From positions 1 through 6,633 of the forward strand of contig JAACEC010000048.1 in NCBI GenBank assembly GCA_011682715.1: 6,633 nucleotides of DNA, read 5' to 3'. Below, piece after piece: positions 1 through 6,633 of the stretch; position 1 is the stretch's first letter, and each line of letters starts with the position of its first letter. The notes under the pieces are model-generated. The model worked only from the letters and a program-made list of their open reading frames with translations, did not search any database and was not told the origin of the DNA. A program made the translations under genes and the position numbers. Origin of the DNA: Pseudomonadota bacterium (GTDB lineage Bacteria; Hydrothermota; 32-111; QNBC01).

Positions 1-1983
1 GTGAATATAGGAGAAATTACCCCGAAATCCTTTTCCTTTAATAGCCCTTATGGAGCTTGCCCGAAATGTAAGGGTTTGGGAACGGAGATGAAACTCGATA
101 CATCTCTTGTTGTAAACGATTCTCTGAGCGTTCCCGAAGGAGCGATTATTCCCTTTGCAAATTCGTCCAAAATGCTGTTTGTAATGCGCAAACTTGCCAG
201 GAAATACAAAGCAAACATAAATGCTCCGTTCAAATCACTACCTGAGGAATTCAAGAATGCCGTTCTTTATGGTGATAGTATTTACGAGGGTGTAGCAAAT
301 CACATGATAAAAAAGTACAATACCATTGATTCCGATTGGTTGCGATATGAAATTGAAAAGTATATGGTGATAAGTCCATGTTCCCTTTGTAACGGGAAAC
401 GGTTAAAGGCGGAGAGTCTCGCTGTTACAATTAACGGATACAATATAGCCGATATTAGCGATATGTCCATTGAAAAATCACTTGATTATTTCCAAAATAA
501 AATAGAACTGTCGGATGAGAAAAAAGTTATAGCAAAACAGATTCTGAAAGAAATTATCAAACGACTTTCGTTTTTGAAAAATGTAGGATTGGCTTATTTG
601 ACGCTGTCAAGGAGAACAGATTCTCTCTCGGGAGGGGAGGAGCAGAGGGTCAGACTTGCTACGCAAATCGGTTCCGGGCTCACGGGAGTTCTCTACATCC
701 TTGATGAACCGAGTATTGGATTACACCAGAGGGATAACAGAATGTTGCTGAATACACTCTTCCATTTGAGGGATCTCGGGAATACGGTCATTGTCGTTGA
801 ACATGACGAGGAAACTATAAGAGAAGCCGACCATATCATCGATCTCGGACCCGGGGCAGGAAATTACGGGGGAGAAATCGTCGGAGAGGGGAGTGTGGAC
901 GATTTGATAAAATCGAAAAAGTCGATAACCGGGGAATATCTCTCCGGAAAGAGGAAAATTCCCATGCCGAAGAAGCGAAGAAAAGGCAGTGAAAAATATT
1001 TGAAAATTGTCGGAGCCAGAGAAAATAACTTGAAAAACATAGATGTTTCTTTTCCTTTGGGGACATTTATCTGTGTAACCGGTGTTTCCGGCTCGGGAAA
1101 GAGCTCGTTGATTTTCGATATCCTTTACAGTGCACTCAGGCGATATTTTTACAGATCAAAGGTGCAGGTAGGGAAGTATGATAAAATTGAGGGGATTGAG
1201 CATATTGATAAGGTGATTTCAATAGATCAGAGTCCCATTGGTAGAACTTCGAGATCAAATCCCATAACGTATACAGGCGGCTTTACACCGATCAGAGAAC
1301 TCTTTGCTTCGACGAGAGAGGCAAAGATAAGAGGATACACTATTTCACGATTCAGTTTTAATGTAAAGGGCGGAAGGTGTGAGGCATGTCAGGGGGAGGG
1401 ATTGATAAAAAAGGAGATGCATTTTCTCCCCGATATTTACGTAACTTGCGATGTTTGTAAAGGGAAACGGTACAATAAAGACACACTGGAAGTGAAATAC
1501 AAAGGGAAAAGCATATACGATGTGCTTGAAATGACCGTAAAGGAGGCTTACGATTTCTTTGAAGATATACCGAAAATAAAGAAAAAACTGAAGTTGCTCG
1601 TGGATGTGGGATTAGGTTATATCAAGTTGGGACAACCTTCGCCTACATTGTCGGGAGGAGAAGCGCAAAGAATAAAATTGGCAAGGGAACTCTCCAAAAC
1701 GGCAACGGGAAACACGCTTTATTTGCTTGATGAGCCTACCACGGGATTGCACTTTGAGGACATAAAGATGCTTCTTTCCGTTTTGAATAAACTCGTGGAA
1801 CGGGGGAATACGATAATTGTTATAGAGCACAATCTCGATATAATAAAATCTGCCGACTATATTATAGATCTCGGACCGGACGGAGGAGATAAAGGCGGAT
1901 ATGTCGTGGCGGAAGGATCTCCCGAAAAGATAACGAAAAACAAAAAATCGTATACGGGAATGTATCTGAAGAAAATATTATGA
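1..1983 (+). CDS. uvrA: UvrABC excinuclease subunit UvrA, 5'-truncated by the window edge
   Basis: UvrA is the cytoplasmic DNA-damage sensor of nucleotide excision repair: an ABC-type ATPase dimer that finds lesions and loads UvrB. Only the C-terminal 660 residues are present (the family is usually about 940), so Walker A of NBD I lies upstream; the GTG at base 1 is an in-frame Val codon, not the start. Visible in order (window residue numbers): first zinc-module cysteines C20/C23 in the SFNSPYGACPKC motif and C127/C130; ABC signature I LSGGEEQR at 209-216; Walker B LYILDEP at 231-237 and H-loop EH at 267-268; Walker A II GVSGSGKS at 361-368; the CX2C-X19-CX2C zinc finger C460/C463/C483/C486; signature II LSGGEAQR at 550-557; Walker B LLDEP at 575-579; H-loop H610. 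All expected ATPase residues are intact. The insertion domain near residues 92-95 looks about 20 residues shorter than in E. coli. The stop overlaps the start of mfd. Identification is certain at family level. Confidence 0.97.
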   Translation: MNIGEITPKSFSFNSPYGACPKCKGLGTEMKLDTSLVVNDSLSVPEGAIIPFANSSKMLFVMRKLARKYKANINAPFKSLPEEFKNAVLYGDSIYEGVANHMIKKYNTIDSDWLRYEIEKYMVISPCSLCNGKRLKAESLAVTINGYNIADISDMSIEKSLDYFQNKIELSDEKKVIAKQILKEIIKRLSFLKNVGLAYLTLSRRTDSLSGGEEQRVRLATQIGSGLTGVLYILDEPSIGLHQRDNRMLLNTLFHLRDLGNTVIVVEHDEETIREADHIIDLGPGAGNYGGEIVGEGSVDDLIKSKKSITGEYLSGKRKIPMPKKRRKGSEKYLKIVGARENNLKNIDVSFPLGTFICVTGVSGSGKSSLIFDILYSALRRYFYRSKVQVGKYDKIEGIEHIDKVISIDQSPIGRTSRSNPITYTGGFTPIRELFASTREAKIRGYTISRFSFNVKGGRCEACQGEGLIKKEMHFLPDIYVTCDVCKGKRYNKDTLEVKYKGKSIYDVLEMTVKEAYDFFEDIPKIKKKLKLLVDVGLGYIKLGQPSPTLSGGEAQRIKLARELSKTATGNTLYLLDEPTTGLHFEDIKMLLSVLNKLVERGNTIIVIEHNLDIIKSADYIIDLGPDGGDKGGYVVAEGSPEKITKNKKSYTGMYLKKIL

Positions 1984-4900
1984 ACCTCGATAAGATAGTA
2001 CGTCTTTTTCGTGATAAAAAATTAGACGATTTGGTTGAACATCATGGAGAAAAAGAACTCTCCGTGTCAGGTATTGGAGGGGGGTTCTATTACCTTTTCC
2101 TGGGGCTTTTGCGGGAAAAAGTGAATGGTCCGTTTATTGTTATAGAGAAAGGAATCTTAAATTGTGAAAGTACGAAGAACGGGATAAAGGCTTTTTTCCC
2201 CGATGGGCTTGTATTTAGCTTATATTACGAAGGAGAGGAGATTTCACCCGAGCAGATGTGGGAGAGAATAAATGCCCTATATAATAATAACTTTGTTAAT
2301 AATTCTATCACTGTTATAGATAAAAATTTGCTTGATAAAAAGGTGAGAGCTCCCGGACAGATAAAGAATTCCATTATAGGTTTGAACAGTGGAGATAAGG
2401 TCGATTACGAATCTCTTAGGGAATCGATAATTGATGCCGGTTACACGGTAGTCTCAATTGTCAGAGGCATAGGAGATGTTAGTTTTAGGGGAGAGATAAT
2501 CGATATATTTTCGCTGTATGAGAAAAAACCTGTTAGGATAGATATATTTGATGACAGAATCGATTCCATAAAAGAATTTGATATCATAACGCAGAGGACA
2601 TTCAAAGAGCTTCGTTCATATACAATATTCCCGATTATAAAGATGGAGAATGAAGGAGATGTAAGAATTCTCGATATTTTCAACGAAGGGACGAACATCG
2701 TCCAGAGAGAAAATCTTATTAAGAAAACTGAAAAATTCAATCTTATAAATATCGGTGAGGGGGAGATAAATTTCAATACACTTTCTACAAACAGATATTA
2801 CGGGAATTGGCAACTCTTTAAAGAGAGTATTGCACAGTATGGGGATTATGCCATTGAAATGTTCACCGAATCGGATGCCGAAACGAGAAGATTGAAAGAA
2901 TTGCTTTCGGACCATGAGAATATCGATTACTTTACAGGTAAATTGGATAGAGGTTTTATATCCGTTGAAAAGAAGCTTGCCGTTTTTTCCGACAGGGAGA
3001 TATTTGCCAGAAAATATAGGAGAAGGGAGACACGGTACAGTGAGGATGAAGTTCCTATTGATGATCTCTATTCAATGGAAGTGGGGGAATATGTAGTTCA
3101 CAGAGATTACGGTATCGGTATGTACAGGGGATTAAAGAAGATAAACATAAACGGTAAGGACTCCGAATGTCTCGTTATATATTACCAGGGGGACGATAAA
3201 GTATTCGTTCCGGTAGAACGATTGAACCTCGTATCACGTTACATCTCGGATAAAGATACCAGACCGCGATTATCTTCCATAGGAACGAATTTGTGGAAGG
3301 AGAGAAAGAACAAGGTCAAAAAGGCGCTCCTTTTATTGTCCGAGGAGTTGTTGAAACTCTATGCCGAGAGGGAAGTGAAACATAGAGAACCTTATGGAGA
3401 GGATACATACGAAGAAAAACTGCTTGAATCCACATTCGAATATGAAGAAACCGAAGATCAGATGAATGCCATTGAGTTCATAAAGAAGAAAATGACCGAT
3501 GATAAGGTCATGAATGTAATAGTCGTGGGCGAAGTGGGATTCGGAAAAACCGAAGTGGCTATCAGGGCTTCTCTGAAAGCTGTAATGAACGGCAAACAGG
3601 TAGTTGTGCTTGCCCCTACGACAATTCTTGCGGAACAGCACTACAATACATTCACGGAAAGACTCAAGGAGTTCCCTGTAAATGTAGGCTTGTTATCACG
3701 TTTTGTGGCACAGAAAGAGGTGAAGAGAATTATTGAAATGGTGAAAGACGGACGAATGGACATACTTATAGGGACACACAAGGTGTTTAATAAAGAGATA
3801 AGATTTGCGAATCTCGGACTGCTCATCATTGATGAAGAACATAAGTTCGGAGTGAAACACAAAGAGAAGATAAAGTCGTATAAAAAGGATGTCGATGTTA
3901 TTGAAATGACGGCAACACCTATTCCGAGGACACTCCAGATGGCTCTTTCCGGTTTTCGGGATATGATTAAGATACAGACTCCTCCCACGGGAAGAATGCC
4001 CGTAATCACAAAGATCGTAAAGTGGAACGATGATGTTTTACGGGATATAATATTAAGGGAGATCGAAAGGGGAGGACAGGTTTTTTTCCTCCATAATAGA
4101 GTGGAAACTATATATTCAATAGCTGACAGATTGATGGGGATTTTACCGGATATGAAAATTGCCGTTTCTCACGGACAAATGAAAACCGGAGAACTGGAAA
4201 AGGTAATTAACGGTTTTATACATAAAAAGACCGATATTCTCGTAACAACGGCAATTATCGAATCGGGTATCGATATGCCTAATGTAAACACTATTATAAT
4301 AAACGAAGCTCAAAACATGGGGATTGCTCAGTTGCACCAGTTGAGAGGACGCGTGGGAAGAGCGGAGGTACAGGCTTATTGTTACCTTGTGGTGCCGGAT
4401 CTAAGTAAATTGAACTTTAATGCGAGAAAGCGGTTGAATACCATTGCATCTTATTGGCGATTGGGTTCCGGGTATAAGCTCGCTTTGAGGGATCTTGAAA
4501 TTAGAGGAGCCGGAACACTTCTCGGAGAGCGGCAACACGGGCATATTGCCGCAATCGGTTATGAAATGTATATGAAATTACTCAACGAAGCGATATCGGA
4601 GATAAAGGGAGAGCCTGTTACGAAATATACAGATACCGAGATAGATATTCCCATTGAAGCGTATATTCCCGAAAACTATATTGATGATCAGCGATATAGA
4701 ACCGCTGTATATAAGAGATTAAATGAGGTTGAAAGTATAGAAGGAATAGGTAAAATAGCTGAGGAACTGATTGAGAGATACGGGCAACTCCCTGTGGAAG
4801 CAAGAAATATCTTGGAGCTTATGAAGGTCAAATTGCTTGCTTCAAGAAAATTTATCAAGAGGATTAGATATGACGATTCCATGCTAAGTTTCGAATTCCC

Positions 4901-5066
4901 CGAGGATTTTAAAATAAAGAACATAAAAATTACTCATAAAACGGTAAAGAAAATGGAGATTTTACAGCCCTTCCCCTTGACATTAGGGCAAATAACGGAT
5001 AAAAAGGGAATAATTGGAAAGTGTAAAAATATATTGCAAAATGTTGATATTTGTGATATTAATTAG
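1980..5066 (+). CDS. mfd: Transcription-repair coupling factor Mfd (TRCF), complete
   Basis: Mfd is a cytoplasmic SF2 DNA translocase that pushes stalled RNA polymerase off DNA and hands the lesion to UvrA/UvrB. The protein has 1028 residues, shorter than E. coli Mfd (1148). Regions in order: UvrB-like N-terminal module (about 1-225, with GDVSFRGEIIDIF and the FD..TQRT motif); a short D3 region (about 226-350); the RNA-polymerase-interacting CarD-like domain (about 362-440, GEYVVHRDYGIG from 369); a helicase Q-like segment ending at Q494; Walker A GEVGFGKT at 517-524; Walker B DEEH at 618-621; motif III TATPIPRT at 644-651; motif V TTAIIESGID near 756-765; motif VI QLRGRVGR at 787-794; the TRG motif with RGAGTLLG at 842-849; and the C-terminal TRCF domain (about 885-985) that masks the UvrA-binding surface. 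The helicase core looks functional. The ATG sits in an ATGA overlap with the uvrA stop and has only a weak purine stretch (GAAGAAA) upstream, so coupled reinitiation is likely. The missing length lies mainly in D3. Confidence 0.98.
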   Translation: MNLDKIVRLFRDKKLDDLVEHHGEKELSVSGIGGGFYYLFLGLLREKVNGPFIVIEKGILNCESTKNGIKAFFPDGLVFSLYYEGEEISPEQMWERINALYNNNFVNNSITVIDKNLLDKKVRAPGQIKNSIIGLNSGDKVDYESLRESIIDAGYTVVSIVRGIGDVSFRGEIIDIFSLYEKKPVRIDIFDDRIDSIKEFDIITQRTFKELRSYTIFPIIKMENEGDVRILDIFNEGTNIVQRENLIKKTEKFNLINIGEGEINFNTLSTNRYYGNWQLFKESIAQYGDYAIEMFTESDAETRRLKELLSDHENIDYFTGKLDRGFISVEKKLAVFSDREIFARKYRRRETRYSEDEVPIDDLYSMEVGEYVVHRDYGIGMYRGLKKININGKDSECLVIYYQGDDKVFVPVERLNLVSRYISDKDTRPRLSSIGTNLWKERKNKVKKALLLLSEELLKLYAEREVKHREPYGEDTYEEKLLESTFEYEETEDQMNAIEFIKKKMTDDKVMNVIVVGEVGFGKTEVAIRASLKAVMNGKQVVVLAPTTILAEQHYNTFTERLKEFPVNVGLLSRFVAQKEVKRIIEMVKDGRMDILIGTHKVFNKEIRFANLGLLIIDEEHKFGVKHKEKIKSYKKDVDVIEMTATPIPRTLQMALSGFRDMIKIQTPPTGRMPVITKIVKWNDDVLRDIILREIERGGQVFFLHNRVETIYSIADRLMGILPDMKIAVSHGQMKTGELEKVINGFIHKKTDILVTTAIIESGIDMPNVNTIIINEAQNMGIAQLHQLRGRVGRAEVQAYCYLVVPDLSKLNFNARKRLNTIASYWRLGSGYKLALRDLEIRGAGTLLGERQHGHIAAIGYEMYMKLLNEAISEIKGEPVTKYTDTEIDIPIEAYIPENYIDDQRYRTAVYKRLNEVESIEGIGKIAEELIERYGQLPVEARNILELMKVKLLASRKFIKRIRYDDSMLSFEFPEDFKIKNIKITHKTVKKMEILQPFPLTLGQITDKKGIIGKCKNILQNVDICDIN

Positions 5067-5076
5067 TGGTTTTAAA

Positions 5077-5082
5077 AGGAGG
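5077..5082 (+). promoter_or_regulatory. Strong ribosome binding site of the lipoprotein gene
   Basis: AGGAGG, inside the longer AAAAGGAGG, lies 7 nt upstream of the ATG at 5090, which is near-ideal Shine-Dalgarno spacing. It fixes the start codon of the downstream gene. It also contrasts with mfd, which has no comparable site, and suggests that the lipoprotein is translated independently and more strongly than mfd from the same transcript. The 23-bp gap between the mfd stop and this start holds no hairpin or T-run that could act as a terminator. Confidence 0.85.
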
Positions 5083-5089
5083 CAAAGAT

Positions 5090-6633
5090 ATGTTTAAAAG
5101 ATGGACTTCAAGGTTTATGATAATTGCAATGGTTGCGGTTATTTTATCTTCATGTACGAAAAAGGAAACCGAAAAAACCGTTATTAAAGTTGGTGACATA
5201 ACCGTTTCCAATCAACTATTCGAGAAAATTAAAAACAGAAGGTATAACAAGTACAAGACCAACAAAGAGGTTGCAGAAGAGATGGAGAACACAATTTTAG
5301 TCGGTCTTGCTGCAAAGGACAAAGGTTATGGAGATTCAATAAAGATAATACTTAATAACCGAAAAATGGACATATTGAGCAACGCTCTTTATGAAAAGCT
5401 CATTCTTCAGGGTACAAAAGTGTCTGATAAAGAGATAAAAGCTGAATACAATAAAATATTGTACAAATACAATGTAAATCAAATTGTAACAAAAAATAAA
5501 TCCACTATTGACTCGGCTTATGCCGAATTGAAATCGGGTAAAAATTTTGCCGATGTTTGTAAGAACTATACGGAAGAACAAACAAGGAAAAATAACGGCG
5601 GATCAATAGGTCAGGTAGTCGCCGAACGTTACAGAGAACCATTCCAGAGTATTTTACTCCATGCGAAAATCGGACAATATACAAAATCTTTTGAATACGG
5701 CAAGAGATGGTATATTATTCTGGTAACAGATAAGGTTAAGAATAATTTGCCGAAGTTCGACGAGATGAAGGACAACATTGCCAATAAAATGCTCAGAGCG
5801 AAAAGGTACAAGAAAGCCAGTGCTTATATCAAAAAATTAGAGAAAAAAGGCCATCTTGTTTTCAACGATTCTACCATAAAGAAAATTAGTGATGTTTTCG
5901 GAACTGCTCCGGGCACGATGATCGACACCACGAAAATTACTGATGATATGAAGAAATTGGTAGTAGCAACATCTTCTTTGAAAAAATGGACGGTTGAGGA
6001 TCTTATTGCACTTGAAGGGGAGAGAGGGGTAAGATTGCAGTCAAATCCTTTTGCAATTAAACAACTATTGGAGAGGATAACGTTGGGAGATATGTTGAAT
6101 AACGAAGCAAGGAAGAGAGGGCTTGATAAAACAAATATTGTTAAAGAACAAAATGAGTATGCAAAGTACGAACTTCTTGCAAACGAACTGAGGAAAACAT
6201 TTAAATATACCCCCACCGATCAGGAGATAAAGAAATATTACAAAAAAAACAAGAAAGATTTTTACAACAAAACTAAAGCGGATGTGAGGGTTATTGTACT
6301 TAATGACGAAAATACCGCTAAAGACCTGGTTAAAAAACTCACCCCTGCTAATTTCGTAAAATTTGTAAAGAAAGATTCAAAAGATTTTTCGAGAAACAAC
6401 GACGGATTGATAAAAAGATATAACGGAGATTTCAGAAAAGATCTTAACCTTGGGAATTTACCGATAAAAGCGCGTCTCGGAAAGATAATGGGACCCGTTA
6501 AAGGCTCGGGAAACAAATGGGTAATCTACATGGTCGAAAAAAAATACCCCGGTAGTTATAAATCCTTCAATGATGTACAGGGAGCGGTAAGATACAAAAT
6601 CCAAAATGAGAAGAGAAAAGAAATGGAAGACGA
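5090..6633 (+). CDS. SurA/PrsA-like parvulin-family lipoprotein, 3'-truncated by the window edge
   Basis: Reading from ATG 5090 gives 514 open codons with no stop before the edge. Residues 1-22 form a lipoprotein signal peptide: basic start (KRWTSR), hydrophobic core (FMIIAMVAVIL) and lipobox LSSC with lipidated C22, followed by TKKE. The mature protein should be anchored in an envelope membrane facing the periplasm. It appears to be a tandem of two helical-plus-parvulin units. Unit 1 has a SurA_N-like helical part (about 30-123, starting IKVGDITVS) and a PpiC-like domain (about 125-215) with LKSGKNFADV, NNGGSIGQ at 168-175 and WYIILVTDK at 207-215. Unit 2 has a helical part (about 298-395, WTVEDL at 300-305, then TPTDQEIKKYY) and a more diverged parvulin-like domain (about 396-487, WVIYMVEKK). 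The usual parvulin histidines are replaced in both domains, so it may be a chaperone rather than an active prolyl isomerase. It is very Lys-rich. Family assignment is by motif reading; substrates are unknown. Confidence 0.85.
   Translation, partial: MFKRWTSRFMIIAMVAVILSSCTKKETEKTVIKVGDITVSNQLFEKIKNRRYNKYKTNKEVAEEMENTILVGLAAKDKGYGDSIKIILNNRKMDILSNALYEKLILQGTKVSDKEIKAEYNKILYKYNVNQIVTKNKSTIDSAYAELKSGKNFADVCKNYTEEQTRKNNGGSIGQVVAERYREPFQSILLHAKIGQYTKSFEYGKRWYIILVTDKVKNNLPKFDEMKDNIANKMLRAKRYKKASAYIKKLEKKGHLVFNDSTIKKISDVFGTAPGTMIDTTKITDDMKKLVVATSSLKKWTVEDLIALEGERGVRLQSNPFAIKQLLERITLGDMLNNEARKRGLDKTNIVKEQNEYAKYELLANELRKTFKYTPTDQEIKKYYKKNKKDFYNKTKADVRVIVLNDENTAKDLVKKLTPANFVKFVKKDSKDFSRNNDGLIKRYNGDFRKDLNLGNLPIKARLGKIMGPVKGSGNKWVIYMVEKKYPGSYKSFNDVQGAVRYKIQNEKRKEMED

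Noticed and set aside
1..3. GTG at the first base as the start codon of the first gene
   Set aside because: The reading frame begins inside the conserved SFSFNSPYGACP region, which lies about 240-250 residues into normal UvrA; NBD I Walker A must lie upstream, so the gene is cut by the window edge.
3528..3842. Mfd Walker A GEVGFGKT (Glu for the common Asp) and Walker B DEEH (instead of DEEQ) as unusual active-site changes
   Set aside because: The Asp-to-Glu change is conservative and outside the catalytic Lys-Thr; DEEH also occurs in E. coli Mfd. Neither suggests loss of function.
2441..4924. Several open frames of 60-122 codons on the minus strand, and one of 60 codons on the plus strand at 2914-3096, within mfd
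   Set aside because: They lie wholly inside a gene with clear full-length homology, show no recognisable motifs, and are shadows of its codon pattern.
5067..5089. Terminator or regulatory RNA between mfd and the lipoprotein gene
   Set aside because: The gap is only 23 bp, is taken up largely by the Shine-Dalgarno sequence, and has no inverted repeat or T-run.
5336..6516. Minus-strand open frames opposite the lipoprotein gene (5336-5581, 5629-5811, 5824-6216, 6262-6516), some hydrophobic and membrane-like
   Set aside because: The plus strand is one open frame with strong RBS, signal peptide and parvulin motifs. Lys-rich AAA/AAG codons read in reverse give Phe/Leu/Ser-rich, falsely membrane-like peptides.
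1..6633. A hidden defence system, mobile element, CRISPR array or RNA gene
   Set aside because: About 99.6% of the window is covered by three recognisable coding frames in one direction; no direct-repeat arrays, terminal inverted repeats, integrase or transposase motifs, or tRNA-like folds were seen.

Overview
The window is a compact, single-direction (+ strand) gene block with almost no non-coding DNA. It holds the 3' part of uvrA (runs in from the left edge), a complete mfd, and the 5' part of a gene for a parvulin/SurA-like envelope lipoprotein (runs off the right edge). DNA is AT-rich (about 40% GC by eye) and the coding strand is purine-rich, with many Lys, Ile, Asn and Glu codons. The lipoprotein signal and the SurA/PpiC-type chaperone point to a bacterium, most likely diderm. 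A lineage in the FCB-like part of the tree is a guess from gene order and composition and cannot be proved from this window.

Layout: 1-1983 encodes the last 660 residues of UvrA (second half of nucleotide-binding domain I, the insertion domain, NBD II with its zinc finger, and the C-terminus). Its TGA stop overlaps the ATG of mfd (1980-5066) in an ATGA junction, so the two are probably translationally coupled. After 23 bp carrying a strong Shine-Dalgarno sequence comes the lipoprotein gene (5090 to beyond 6633). No terminator hairpin is visible between any of the genes, so one transcript is likely.

Functionally, UvrA and Mfd are direct partners: Mfd removes RNA polymerase stalled at a lesion and recruits UvrA to start nucleotide excision repair. 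Their overlap puts the two partners of transcription-coupled repair under one translational unit. The third gene has no obvious repair role; it probably helps outer-membrane or periplasmic protein folding and shares the transcript by position.

I found no CRISPR array, mobile element, tRNA/rRNA, toxin-antitoxin pair or defence system, and no new multi-gene system. The points worth a second look are the uvrA-mfd coupling, a shortened insertion domain in UvrA, a compact Mfd, and a tandem parvulin-like lipoprotein that lacks the usual catalytic histidines.
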